Shown here: one piece after another, positions 47,678-56,641 of the stretch
Layout: each line of letters starts with the position of its first letter
How positions within the stretch are numbered: the stretch's first letter is position 1
NCBI GenBank assembly: GCA_913064725.1
Contig: CAJYAI010000003.1
Span: forward strand, 26,452 to 90,451
DNA length: 64,000 nucleotides
Origin: an uncultured Alteromonadaceae bacterium
GTDB lineage: Bacteria; Pseudomonadota; Gammaproteobacteria; Pseudomonadales; Halieaceae
Direction: 5' to 3'
Notes under the pieces: model-generated
What the model was told of the DNA's origin: nothing
The model's database searches: none
What the model saw: the letters and a program-made list of their open reading frames with translations, nothing else
Program-made: the position numbers and the translations under genes

Positions 47678-48726
47678 GATCCGGCGTACCAATTTTGACG
47701 AGAGGCGGTGGGCATCACTTCCTTTTCGAACCAATCCCAAAATAGCAACAATTCTGGGAAGTCGTCCCCCCACTCGATACACGCCTCGCGAATATAGCCA
47801 ATAACAACTGGAATATCCCTCATGTAACCCGGCTTATCATCGCGCAGCCAGAGCCTTGAAAAGACACCTAAAATTTTGACATGGCGCTGCAGCCCTATCA
47901 GATCAAACCACTGAATGAACTGGGCCCAGGAGTCCGAGGGCAACTGTCCCGTTTCGGTTAAGAGCCGCCAGTAATGCGCAAGCCATTCCAGTTGCCTACC
48001 ACGCGGCCACACAACATAAACATCCTTCAGCAAGGATGCAGCGTCGTAACACACCGGTCCAATAATCGCGTCCTGGAAGTCGATGAGTGTCGGTGTCAGC
48101 TTGTCACTGCTCATCATCAAATTTCGGCTGTGATAATCCCTGTGGACCAGTACCTGGGGCTGGGCATGCGCGGCGTCAATCAGGCGCTCACTGAACGCTC
48201 CAAACAAAGCAACCGCTTGCTTATCGAGATCAAGCCGCAGGACCTTACTAAAAAACCAATCGGGACATACATCGAGCTCGCGCTTTAACTCGGTGTAGTC
48301 GTAGCGCGGTAAGACGTGGTCCGCCGATCTAATGACTTGAAGACTCGCTAGAACGCTGAGTGCGCCGTGATACAAGCTATCAACCTCGACTGCCTTTGGG
48401 GTGTTTTCCAAGGCCTGCCAGAAGGTGATGTCGCCCAAATCTTCCAGGAGGAAGTAACCGCGACGCATATCGGCGCGCGGCAGACCCGGTACGGGAATGG
48501 CCTTACTCTCCAACAGGCGCTGCACTAAGACAAACCGCTCGTTATTCTCGGTGGCGGGTGACAGCATCAATATGTGTGTCTGAAGATCAGCCGTCGTAAT
48601 ACGATAGAACTTCCGAGGACTGGCATCACCGGCAATAAGCTCTGATACGAGAGATTCCGTTGAACACCTAAGTATGTCAGCTAACCACGCCAACCCCTCT
48701 CGATGTTCGTCTGAATTCATTGCCAC
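47674..48726 (-). CDS. amgK: N-acetylmuramate/N-acetylglucosamine kinase AmgK
   Basis: Aminoglycoside-phosphotransferase fold: ASPRKFYRITTADLQTHILM near the N-terminus, the GYFLLEDLGDITF hinge, VLVHRDYHSRNLMM (catalytic loop) and PTLIDFQDAIIGPVCYDAAS (DFG-like metal loop with the typical ...GP..YD.AS). 350 residues. Makes MurNAc-1-phosphate as substrate for MurU, whose gene overlaps its end. Divergent from lptD across about 115 bp, as in Pseudomonas. Confidence 0.94.
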   Translation of the reverse strand: MAMNSDEHREGLAWLADILRCSTESLVSELIAGDASPRKFYRITTADLQTHILMLSPATENNERFVLVQRLLESKAIPVPGLPRADMRRGYFLLEDLGDITFWQALENTPKAVEVDSLYHGALSVLASLQVIRSADHVLPRYDYTELKRELDVCPDWFFSKVLRLDLDKQAVALFGAFSERLIDAAHAQPQVLVHRDYHSRNLMMSSDKLTPTLIDFQDAIIGPVCYDAASLLKDVYVVWPRGRQLEWLAHYWRLLTETGQLPSDSWAQFIQWFDLIGLQRHVKILGVFSRLWLRDDKPGYMRDIPVVIGYIREACIEWGDDFPELLLFWDWFEKEVMPTASRQNWYAGS

Positions 48727-48841
48727 TCCTTGCGCCTACGATAAATCCGCAGCATTGCCAAAAAAACTCGAAACCAAGTAAACCTCCAGCACGTTACACT
48801 ACGGTCCATCATAATAACCTGAACCTGGCGCCGAAACGCTT

Positions 48842-51220
48842 GTGCACGCCTCTTTGACAAACCAAATATACCCTCTGCTAATTGCCCGCATGCTGATTAT
48901 CGCGCTCATTTTGATCGCAACGGTGACCGGGGCTATTGCAGATGACCTCATCGATGAAACAGCTATTCAAGCACGGATAAACTGGGTGCCACTGGCCCTT
49001 GTTCGCGAGGATGATCGCGACGAACGATGCATAAAGTGCGGCGGTCGCTACCAAGATCCGCTAGTCAACGTGGACCGCTCTGTACCCCCAGCGCAATTCG
49101 ATCTCGAAGTAACGGCTGGCGATACTGATATTACGGATGAGACTCTTTATTTCTCAGATAATGTCACTGTATCCCAAGGCTACAGAACGTTGAAGGCGCA
49201 GGAAGTCAGCATCGACCGGATAGAGCAAACCGTCGTAGCACAGGGGCCCATCGAGTTTCGGGAGCCCGGTATCGTCATGTATGGCGACACCATGAACTAC
49301 GACAGTCTAGGTGAGCGCGCGCTACTCGCAAATGCTGAATTTGCGATGTACGACCAGCAGCTGTACGGCGTTGCAGATGCGATTGCGCGAGACGCTAATG
49401 GGTCCTTGGAAATCGAAGACGGCAGCCTGACGTTTTGCTCGCCGATCGAGCCAAGCTGGGTAGTAACGGCAGAAAATCTTCGCGTCGACTCGACCACTCG
49501 TATCGGTGAGGCCTGGGGCGCGCGGATCGATGTTAAAGGGGTACCTATTGCTTATCTCCCCTGGATACAATTTCCACTGGACGACCAGCGCAAAACCGGC
49601 TTGCTATTTCCCGATGTCAGTAGCGACACTCGCGGCGGTGTTGACGTAACTGTGCCCATTTATATGAACCTTGCGCCTAATTACGACGCGACTTACTCGC
49701 CGCGACTGATACAGGACCGGGGATTACTGCACCGGTTAAATGCGCGACTGCTAAGTCAGCGCACCGGCTTTTGGGATATCACCGGAGCCGTCTTGCGCAG
49801 TGATGACTTGCATGCCACGCCCCCTAATGAGGACCGCTGGTCAATCAATGTTCAGCAATCAAGCGATCCATCCGATCGCCTACGCACGCACATTGACTAC
49901 TCAAAAGTGAGTGACAATCGCTATTTGAGAGATCTCGAAAACAATACACTTAGCGCGCAACGGCAAACTGCCTTGTTACAGCACGCACGCCTCGATTGGT
50001 TAGCCGATAACTGGCTGTTTGGCTTAGAGGCACAGCAGTTTCAGAATATTACCGATGACCTCTCTGATAATTACAAGCGGCTGCCGCAAATCAGTGCTGT
50101 TTGGCGAGGCAATGAGATGATTGGACCTTTGGCACCCATCATTCAATTGCAAGCGGCAAACTTTGATACCGATGCAGACAAAGTCACGGGGCAACGTCTA
50201 TATCAAGAACTGGGCCTAACACTGCCTATGACGCGCGACTATGGATTTTTAAACACGAGTGTTAGCTACCGAGCCATCGACTACCGTCTTAAGTCGCCGG
50301 ATAGCAATCAGTCGTGGGAAGCATCGGTAGATTCCTGGGTAACCAGAATCGAAGGCGGTCTTGAATTCGAGCGCCAGACCACCCTATTTGGAACATCATT
50401 TATACAAACACTTGAACCCCGCGTGCAGTACCTTTACGCAAGCTACGATGATCATTCGGGCATTCCAGACTTTGATAGCGCTGAACTCACGTTTAGCTAC
50501 CGCCAGCTGTTCCGGGCTACTCGCTTTTCTGGCTATGACCGACTAGCTGATGCAAACCAGCTGTCACTTGGCGTCACTTCCAGACTCGTGGACCCTAAGT
50601 CGGGGATTGAGCGTGTGTCAGCAAGCATAGGTCAGGTAATAAATTTTCGTGACCAACGTGTCCGGCTGAGCGAGAGAGACGCGGCGCTCACTGATGAGGG
50701 TTCCGCACTCGCATTTGCTCTTGATGTTCGGACCAGCGAGCGCTGGAGTATCCACAGTAACGTCCTGTTCGACAGTTATGATCAAGAAATCGATGCGACC
50801 AATATCCGAATCGGTTTTCGGCCCAGCGACGACGCTATTGTCAACGTTGGCTATACGTTTCGGGAGCCACCGGCATCCTTTTCTGCGAGACCTGTGACGG
50901 AGCAGGTGAATTCGTCTGCCTATTTCCCAATCAATGAAAATTGGAGCGCATTTGGTGCAGTGCGATATTCGCTAGAGATAGGCAGCAGCGTGGAAGATAT
51001 GATTGGCGTCGAGTACGATGGCTGCTGCATCAAGGTGCGATTAATTTATATGAGTTATTTGGACGCACTCCGGGACGCCGAATTCTTCGTATCTGAACCG
51101 GAACTGGTGCGCGATCGTGCGTTCCAATTCCAGTTCGTTCTTAAAGGTTTAGGTGGCTTCGGAAACCGAGTCGACAATCTCATGCAAGACATGATTAGAG
51201 GGTTCAATGCTAAACGTTAA
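48842..51220 (+). CDS. lptD: LPS-assembly protein LptD
   Basis: Outer-membrane barrel that inserts lipopolysaccharide with LptE. A signal peptide precedes an N-terminal OstA-like jellyroll (about residues 80-215: DETLYFSDNVTVSQGYRTLK) and the LptD C-terminal barrel. The four-cysteine arrangement is kept: an N-terminal pair (C63 and C66 in CIKCGGRYQDP) and a C-terminal CC in YDGCCIKVRLIYMSYL. 792 residues is normal. Start is GTG 48842, or ATG 48890 with a shorter signal peptide that lacks a basic residue. surA follows with a 14-bp overlap. Confidence 0.94.
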   Translation: MHASLTNQIYPLLIARMLIIALILIATVTGAIADDLIDETAIQARINWVPLALVREDDRDERCIKCGGRYQDPLVNVDRSVPPAQFDLEVTAGDTDITDETLYFSDNVTVSQGYRTLKAQEVSIDRIEQTVVAQGPIEFREPGIVMYGDTMNYDSLGERALLANAEFAMYDQQLYGVADAIARDANGSLEIEDGSLTFCSPIEPSWVVTAENLRVDSTTRIGEAWGARIDVKGVPIAYLPWIQFPLDDQRKTGLLFPDVSSDTRGGVDVTVPIYMNLAPNYDATYSPRLIQDRGLLHRLNARLLSQRTGFWDITGAVLRSDDLHATPPNEDRWSINVQQSSDPSDRLRTHIDYSKVSDNRYLRDLENNTLSAQRQTALLQHARLDWLADNWLFGLEAQQFQNITDDLSDNYKRLPQISAVWRGNEMIGPLAPIIQLQAANFDTDADKVTGQRLYQELGLTLPMTRDYGFLNTSVSYRAIDYRLKSPDSNQSWEASVDSWVTRIEGGLEFERQTTLFGTSFIQTLEPRVQYLYASYDDHSGIPDFDSAELTFSYRQLFRATRFSGYDRLADANQLSLGVTSRLVDPKSGIERVSASIGQVINFRDQRVRLSERDAALTDEGSALAFALDVRTSERWSIHSNVLFDSYDQEIDATNIRIGFRPSDDAIVNVGYTFREPPASFSARPVTEQVNSSAYFPINENWSAFGAVRYSLEIGSSVEDMIGVEYDGCCIKVRLIYMSYLDALRDAEFFVSEPELVRDRAFQFQFVLKGLGGFGNRVDNLMQDMIRGFNAKR

Positions 51221-52478
51221 AGTTACATGGTTTTTCGCGGTGGTCATTGCGGTGACATCACAGCTCGCAGTGGCGCAACTGGTGCAGCTTGATACCGTCG
51301 TCGCGATTGTTGACGAAGATATTATCCTAGCGAGCGAAGTGCGTGAGCGTATTGAGCAAATAAAAGCCAGCGCAGCGCAGCGCAATATGGCATTGCCCGA
51401 TGACGAAACCGTCCTTCAGGAAACGTTGGATCGCCTAATTTTAGAAAATATACAGCTGCAACTTGCCGAGCGTTTTGGCGTGCGGATACCCGACGCACAG
51501 CTCGATCAGGCTATGGCCAGAATTGCCGCCCAGAATGGTCTGAATCTCGAGCAATTTCGCGATGCGCTCACTCAAAGTGGTCAGAGCTACCTCGAAATGC
51601 GTGAGGGCCTGCGCGATGAATTAGCGATTCAGCGCGTGCAGCAAGGCAGCGTAATGCGCGATATCAACATCACGGAAAAAGAAATCGATAATTTCATGAA
51701 TACCGAGGAAGGTATCGAGCTGACGGAGCCCGAATATCGCGTTGTGCAAGCACTTCTGCCTTTTTCAAAATCTGACGACGCAGAGCGACGGATCGCTAAA
51801 GAAGAGTATGTCGACGGTGTTTTGGCGGCGATCTTGGCGGGCGCGGACTTTTCAGAGGCAGTGGCTATTGAGGGGGCTTTTTCCTTTAGCGGCGGAGACC
51901 TTGGCTGGCGGAAGTTCAGTGACATCCCCAGTATGTTCGCTGGGATTATTCCAAACTTAAAGGCAGGGGATACCGGCAAAGTCGAATCCAACTCAGGCCT
52001 CCATTTGGTCCATCTCGCTGAGGCGAGAGGACTCGAGCGTCTGGTCGAGCAAACAAATGTGAGGCATATTTTATTAACACCCAATGAAGTACTCGACGAT
52101 GAGGCGGCGCAGAAATTTGCGCTGGATCTAAAAAGTCGCATTGCAGAGGGTGAAGATTTTGCTGAACTTGCCAAAAAACACTCCGATGACATTGGCTCCG
52201 CTCAAGAAGGTGGCGAGCTAGGCTGGACCAATCCGGGTCAAATGGTCCCAGAGTTTGAAGCTGCCATGGCGAGCGCTGAAATAGGCGTCATTACTGACCC
52301 CGTTAGAAGTGAGTTTGGCTGGCATATACTTGAGGTGACTGGACGACGAACTGAAGATTTTGCAGAGCAGGTGCGACGAAATCAGATTGCAGGCTATCTT
52401 CGCGAAGCAAAATACGAAGAAGAGCTAGACAACTGGCTCAGAAAAATTCGCGAGGAGGCGTTTGTCGATATTAAGTAA
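51207..52478 (+). CDS. surA: Periplasmic chaperone/peptidyl-prolyl isomerase SurA
   Basis: Signal peptide to about residue 22 (VTSQLAVAQ), the SurA N domain (VAIVDEDIILASEVRERIEQ through QSGQSYLEMREGLRDELAIQ), two parvulin domains (about 170-270 and 280-385; the second has NVRHILLTPNEVL and EGGELGWTNPGQMVPEFEAA) and a C-terminal strand segment. 423 residues is standard. Escorts outer-membrane proteins, including LptD, to BAM. Overlaps lptD by 14 bp; pdxA follows. Confidence 0.95.
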   Translation: MLNVKVTWFFAVVIAVTSQLAVAQLVQLDTVVAIVDEDIILASEVRERIEQIKASAAQRNMALPDDETVLQETLDRLILENIQLQLAERFGVRIPDAQLDQAMARIAAQNGLNLEQFRDALTQSGQSYLEMREGLRDELAIQRVQQGSVMRDINITEKEIDNFMNTEEGIELTEPEYRVVQALLPFSKSDDAERRIAKEEYVDGVLAAILAGADFSEAVAIEGAFSFSGGDLGWRKFSDIPSMFAGIIPNLKAGDTGKVESNSGLHLVHLAEARGLERLVEQTNVRHILLTPNEVLDDEAAQKFALDLKSRIAEGEDFAELAKKHSDDIGSAQEGGELGWTNPGQMVPEFEAAMASAEIGVITDPVRSEFGWHILEVTGRRTEDFAEQVRRNQIAGYLREAKYEEELDNWLRKIREEAFVDIK

Positions 52479-52495
52479 AGGAGGCCGCCGCTAAC

Positions 52496-53491
52496 ATGGA
52501 AGCGCCGCGCATTATGATCACCGCAGGAGAACCTGCGGGCATTGGGCCTGATGTTATTCTAAACGCGCTTCACTCAAATTTCGAAGCCTGCATTACCGTT
52601 GTTGGTGATATTAACGTCTTGCAACAACGTGTCACCGCGCTGAACTTAGACACACGTATCCTCCCTATTGAAATCAACGCAGCTCCAGTACAACACGCAC
52701 CCGGCACGGTGCACGTGCTGCACACGCCCTGCCCTCGCTCCGTAACACCGGGCGTGTTGGATCCCGATAATGCAGCACACATCATTCAGATGTTAAATAC
52801 GGCGGCAGCGGGTGTCGCCGACGGCCGCTACGACGCCATTGTCACTGCACCCATTCAAAAGTCGCTGCTGAACGATGCCGGAGTCCACTTCACGGGCCAC
52901 ACTGAATTCTTCAGGGACTATTTTGGCTGTGATGAAGTCGTAATGATGCTCGCTACCGAGGGGCTGAGAGTCGCCTTAGCCACAACTCACCTGCCTTTAC
53001 GCCATGTCTCCGACGCAATAAGTGAGGACTCACTCACTCGACAGTTCAGTATAATCGACAATGCATTGCGACAGTTCTATGGCATCGAAAAGCCGCGTAT
53101 CGCGATGCTTGGTCTGAATCCGCATGCAGGAGAGGATGGTCACCTAGGTCGAGAGGAAATAGAGGTGCTTATTCCCGCTCAGAAAACTGCACTGGCAAAC
53201 GGATTGGATGTCAGCCTTCCCATCCCCGCGGACACAGCCTTTGTCTCACCCGAGGTCAAAACAGCGGATATTGTCCTCGCTATGTTCCACGACCAAGGTC
53301 TACCGGTCTTGAAAACGCAAGGATTTGGATCCTCAGTCAACATCACCTTAGGCCTTCCTATTATTAGAACGTCGGTAGATCACGGAACGGCGCTCGATCG
53401 AGCTGGGCAAGGGAATGCCTCGTGCCAAAGTATGATAGCGGCCATCACGGAAGCTATAAGCTGTGCTCGCCATATCCAATTAGGACGTTAA
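52496..53491 (+). CDS. pdxA: 4-hydroxythreonine-4-phosphate dehydrogenase
   Basis: Pyridoxal phosphate synthesis. TAGEPAGIGPDVIL, TAPIQKSLLNDAGVHFTGHT then EFF, LGLNPHAGEDGHLGREE and MFHDQGLPVLKTQGFGSSVN with the metal His residues and substrate site are visible. AAAGGAGG precedes the ATG by about 10 bp. 331 residues. In most relatives rsmA follows at once; here a convergent lipase and an H-NS-like gene intervene. Its end overlaps the lipase end by 12 bp. Confidence 0.96.
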   Translation: MEAPRIMITAGEPAGIGPDVILNALHSNFEACITVVGDINVLQQRVTALNLDTRILPIEINAAPVQHAPGTVHVLHTPCPRSVTPGVLDPDNAAHIIQMLNTAAAGVADGRYDAIVTAPIQKSLLNDAGVHFTGHTEFFRDYFGCDEVVMMLATEGLRVALATTHLPLRHVSDAISEDSLTRQFSIIDNALRQFYGIEKPRIAMLGLNPHAGEDGHLGREEIEVLIPAQKTALANGLDVSLPIPADTAFVSPEVKTADIVLAMFHDQGLPVLKTQGFGSSVNITLGLPIIRTSVDHGTALDRAGQGNASCQSMIAAITEAISCARHIQLGR

Positions 53492-54409
53492 CGATAAAAC
53501 CCGCTGCAGTGTATCCTGATTTTCGTCGATCAAGCGGTCCGCAATACGCTTCAAATTGCTTATGTTAGCGTCAGATGCGTCGTCCATATCATCATTAGCC
53601 TCATCAAGAGTGACTTGCAATCGGATATACAACTCACCCAAAAACATCCGCATTTGGTGATTGGCTGCTTTTGTCGCGCCATCGAACATGCAATCCAGCA
53701 GAGGCATCACCCACCCTGCTTGGCCCCAGTCTTTTGCGGTTTCAAAAGGGATAGGTCGGACAAGTTCACCCGTTCCCAACGACAACACCATAAGCGGCTC
53801 GTTCGGGTACAGCTTTAACGCTTCAGCATAGGCGGATACAACAGGCGAGTTCACAAAGACGCCGCCGTCAATAAGCGCACGCTGGCCCCCGTGTACATCA
53901 ATCAGCGCCGGCTCAAAGTAGGTGGGCGCTGCACTGGTCGCCCTAGCGGCATCGCGGCAACGGACAGTTTCGTGGTCGGGGTGCCAACTTTTCAAAAACA
54001 GCGTTCGTCGATCCTCGATGTCATAAGCCGTTACCATCGTCGACCCGAGGGTCTCGCCCAGCTGTGTATTAGAGAAATACTTTCGCAACACCACCTCCAG
54101 CGGTCGCGCCGAGTAAAGTTCATCCAACACACCGCCCGCAGATCGAATATTCCGCCAAAGGGTCTTTTCAAAAATTGTCCTGCCACTTTTCTCAAAAAAT
54201 GCGGCCAAATCATTTGCGGAAAACTTAGGCCGTTGATCGGCATCAGCTTGTGCCAGCCCCAAAGCAATAATACCGCCCGATGATGTGCCGACCACCAAAT
54301 CAAAAAGATCAGAAATAGGTCGACCCGACTCACGTTCTAGGTAGTCGAGTACTAAGGCAGGAATAATCCCTCTGATTCCACCGCCATCAATCGAGAGAAC
54401 TGAACGCAT
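53480..54409 (-). CDS. Patatin-like phospholipase (309 aa)
   Basis: Patatin fold with oxyanion motif DGGGIRG (residues 8-14), nucleophile elbow GTSSG at 41-45 (Ser43) and catalytic DGG at 181-183. Closest in layout to the plant-patatin/CapV-like cytosolic lipases with no signal peptide, about 300 residues. Likely an acyl hydrolase on phospholipids or other acyl esters. There is no adjacent cyclic-nucleotide synthase, so a CBASS role is not supported. Upstream is an AT-rich spacer shared with the divergent H-NS-like gene. Confidence 0.9.
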   Translation of the reverse strand: MRSVLSIDGGGIRGIIPALVLDYLERESGRPISDLFDLVVGTSSGGIIALGLAQADADQRPKFSANDLAAFFEKSGRTIFEKTLWRNIRSAGGVLDELYSARPLEVVLRKYFSNTQLGETLGSTMVTAYDIEDRRTLFLKSWHPDHETVRCRDAARATSAAPTYFEPALIDVHGGQRALIDGGVFVNSPVVSAYAEALKLYPNEPLMVLSLGTGELVRPIPFETAKDWGQAGWVMPLLDCMFDGATKAANHQMRMFLGELYIRLQVTLDEANDDMDDASDANISNLKRIADRLIDENQDTLQRVLSLTS

Positions 54410-54517
54410 ATTGATTTAATCAGCCATTTAAAAAATAAGTTATTAAGAGGTGTGAGTTTATTTTGTTTTACAGTAATATAACACTACGACAAAAACGACA
54501 ATTTAGGTTTCAGTTAT
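54410..54517. promoter_or_regulatory. AT-rich divergent promoter region
   Basis: The 108-bp spacer between the lipase and the H-NS-like gene is markedly richer in A/T than the surrounding genes (for example TTTAAAAAATAAGTTATTAA and TTTATTTTGTTTTACAGTAA followed by TATAAC). TATAAC at about 54475 could be a -10 box for the plus strand; no convincing -35. Such sequence is a likely H-NS target, so autoregulation is possible. Confidence 0.35.
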
Positions 54518-54934
54518 ATGAATACTACTATCTCCTTAGAAAGTATTGCCAAATCAAAAGCAGCTGCAAATCGTGCCGTAAAGACAATGAGCGTCGAGCA
54601 AGTTGAGCGCGCCTTGCATAATTTATCGGCTGCGGCGGAAAAAATAAAACAACAAGAATCAGTGCGCGCGCAGCGAAAAAAGGAAATGGCAGTTAAAAAA
54701 CTTAAATCCATGATGGACGAGCTCGGTATATCGCCTGATGATATTGTGGGTAATACTAAAAAAGTAGCTGGGAAAAAACGATCTGCCGGCCCGCGCAAGG
54801 GGAATAAGGTCGCTCCAAAATACCAACTTACCGTCGATGGTACGACACATCAGTGGACCGGGCGCGGTCGAACACCCGTTGTTTTCAAAGTACACGTAGA
54901 AAATGGTGGATCTCTCGACGACTGCCTCATTTAA
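54518..54934 (+). CDS. H-NS histone family nucleoid protein (138 aa)
   Basis: N-terminal coiled-coil oligomerisation region (VEQVERALHNLSAAAEKIKQ to KKLKSMMDELGIS), a basic linker (KKVAGKKRSAGPRKGNKVAPK), and the C-terminal DNA-binding domain with the WTGRGRTP core motif of H-NS proteins. The tail VVFKVHVENGGSLDDCLI is longer than in E. coli H-NS and resembles beta-/gammaproteobacterial MvaT-unrelated H-NS variants. It binds AT-rich DNA and silences it. Its end overlaps the proposed rsmA start by 32 bp. Confidence 0.9.
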   Translation: MNTTISLESIAKSKAAANRAVKTMSVEQVERALHNLSAAAEKIKQQESVRAQRKKEMAVKKLKSMMDELGISPDDIVGNTKKVAGKKRSAGPRKGNKVAPKYQLTVDGTTHQWTGRGRTPVVFKVHVENGGSLDDCLI

Positions 54935-55772
54935 ACTGCCGATTCTCGTGTCAAAGCGCAGTAAGAGCGGCAGTAGATTAGGGGCACAGTCTCACGCACC
55001 TCGCAAGCGCTTTGGCCAGAACTTCCTCACTGACCAAGGCGTCATCACGGCCATAGCACGCGCCATCTCACCATCGAAAAACGACAACGTAGTCGAGATA
55101 GGTCCGGGCCAAGGCGCACTCACAAGTGCGCTTTTTGATAGCGGCTGCGCTATTAAAGCAATTGAAATAGATCGTGATTTACAAAGTCAGCTTCGCGTCA
55201 TGTTTTTTAATCGCGACTTCATGCTATTTAACTCTGACGCACTCAGATTTGATTTTTCTGAATTATCAGAAACATCAAATGATTTAAGGATTGTTGGCAA
55301 TCTGCCTTACAATATTTCGACACCCTTAATATTTAAATTACTCTCACAGCTGCATGTCATAAAGGACATGCATTTCATGTTACAAAAAGAAGTTGTTGAT
55401 CGGATTGCCGCCAGACCCGGTAATAAGAACTGGGGGAGAATTAGCGTCATGACCCAGGCTGATTGCGAGGTTGAACATTTATTTGACGTACCACCCGAGG
55501 CATTTTTCCCAAGACCGAAAGTGCAATCAGCAATCGTACGACTCACCCCGAGAGCCAAACAGTTCAGACCACAGTGCTCTCGTGTGGACTTGGGACGACT
55601 GGTCCAGCATGCGTTTTCGCAGCGCCGTAAAACCTTGCGTAATAATCTCAAAGGCGTCATTGAGGACGCCACAATCGAGGGTCTGGGCATTGACCCGGCC
55701 TGCCGCGCAGAGACGCTGTCCCTTGATCAACTGTTCGATCTGAGCGAAGTGCTTCCTCCCGCCACTATCTGA
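54903..55772 (+). CDS. rsmA: 16S rRNA (adenine1518/1519-N6)-dimethyltransferase RsmA
   Basis: Ribosome maturation enzyme. PRKRFGQNFLTDQGVITAIA, motif I EIGPGQGALTSALF, and the NLPYNISTPLIFKLL catalytic motif (NLPY) are clear; the C-terminal helical domain has FFPRPKVQSAIVRLTP. 289 residues with the ATG at 54903, which overlaps the H-NS-like gene; a GTG at 54948 would give 274 and avoid the overlap. The 5' part (to about 55400) is AT-rich like the H-NS-like gene, the 3' part is not. apaG, usual next to rsmA, is absent. Confidence 0.94.
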   Translation: MVDLSTTASFKLPILVSKRSKSGSRLGAQSHAPRKRFGQNFLTDQGVITAIARAISPSKNDNVVEIGPGQGALTSALFDSGCAIKAIEIDRDLQSQLRVMFFNRDFMLFNSDALRFDFSELSETSNDLRIVGNLPYNISTPLIFKLLSQLHVIKDMHFMLQKEVVDRIAARPGNKNWGRISVMTQADCEVEHLFDVPPEAFFPRPKVQSAIVRLTPRAKQFRPQCSRVDLGRLVQHAFSQRRKTLRNNLKGVIEDATIEGLGIDPACRAETLSLDQLFDLSEVLPPATI

Positions 55773-55828
55773 TCGGCCTGTACGACGTTACACTCCGCAT
55801 TGTCGATCCAAGCGCAACGAGATGAGCC

Positions 55829-56641
55829 ATGACAACCTACGTAGTGGGTGACATCCAGGGATGCTTCGAGCCCTTTCAATGCCTGCTCAGGAAGGTCAAG
55901 TTTAATACAGATCGGGATGTTATCTGGAGTGTTGGTGACCTGATCAATCGTGGACCTCAGAACCTCCAAACCCTCAAATGGTTTTACGATCGACGCGATA
56001 ACGCGACCATTGTTCTCGGCAATCATGACCTGCACTTGATGGCTGTATCAGCCGGTGCGAGAAAAATGAGTAAGTCGGATAACTTCGATGACATTCTGGA
56101 TGCACCAGAGCGTGAAACCCTCATTGAATGGCTGCATCATCAACCGTTAATCCACCATCAGTACGGCGTCACCCTAGTGCATGCGGGCATACCGCCGATG
56201 TGGACCATCAACGACGCAATTAAGAGGGCCTCAGAGGTTGAGGCGGTGCTTCGTGCGCCTAACTGCATTGCATTTTTTAATGAGATGTACGGTAACGACC
56301 CCATAGTCTGGTGTGACGACTTGACGGGAATGACACGCCTAAGGGTCATTACAAACTACCTCACGCGGATGCGCTACTGTACCAAAAAAGGCAAGCTTGA
56401 CCTCATTAGCAAGGGCTCCACGCCAACTGCAAACGCGCTTGCAGGGAAGAAGGTTGCGCCTTGGTTTAGTCACGAAAATCGACTGACGAAAGCAGATAGA
56501 GTTATTTTTGGCCATTGGGCGTCGATCGATGGTATGACCAATTCTGTCAACACCATCGCACTGGATACTGGATGCGTATGGGGCAATAAAATGACACTCA
56601 TGGAGCTCGAATCCGGTGTCTTACATCGGTGCAGTTGCTAG
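55829..56641 (+). CDS. apaH: Bis(5'-nucleosyl)-tetraphosphatase, symmetrical
   Basis: Calcineurin-like phosphoesterase that cleaves Ap4A. Metal-binding motifs [17 protein letters not shown] (GDxxG), [17 protein letters not shown] (GDxxxRGP) and [12 protein letters not shown] (GNHD), then [10 protein letters not shown] and FGHWAS. 270 residues fits. Thirteen bp overlap with the GTG start of cca. Confidence 0.95.
   Translation: MTTYVVGDIQGCFEPFQCLLRKVKFNTDRDVIWSVGDLINRGPQNLQTLKWFYDRRDNATIVLGNHDLHLMAVSAGARKMSKSDNFDDILDAPERETLIEWLHHQPLIHHQYGVTLVHAGIPPMWTINDAIKRASEVEAVLRAPNCIAFFNEMYGNDPIVWCDDLTGMTRLRVITNYLTRMRYCTKKGKLDLISKGSTPTANALAGKKVAPWFSHENRLTKADRVIFGHWASIDGMTNSVNTIALDTGCVWGNKMTLMELESGVLHRCSC

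Noticed and set aside
53480..54409. CBASS effector (CapV-like patatin)
   Set aside because: No cyclic-oligonucleotide synthase or ubiquitin-like/ancillary genes adjacent.
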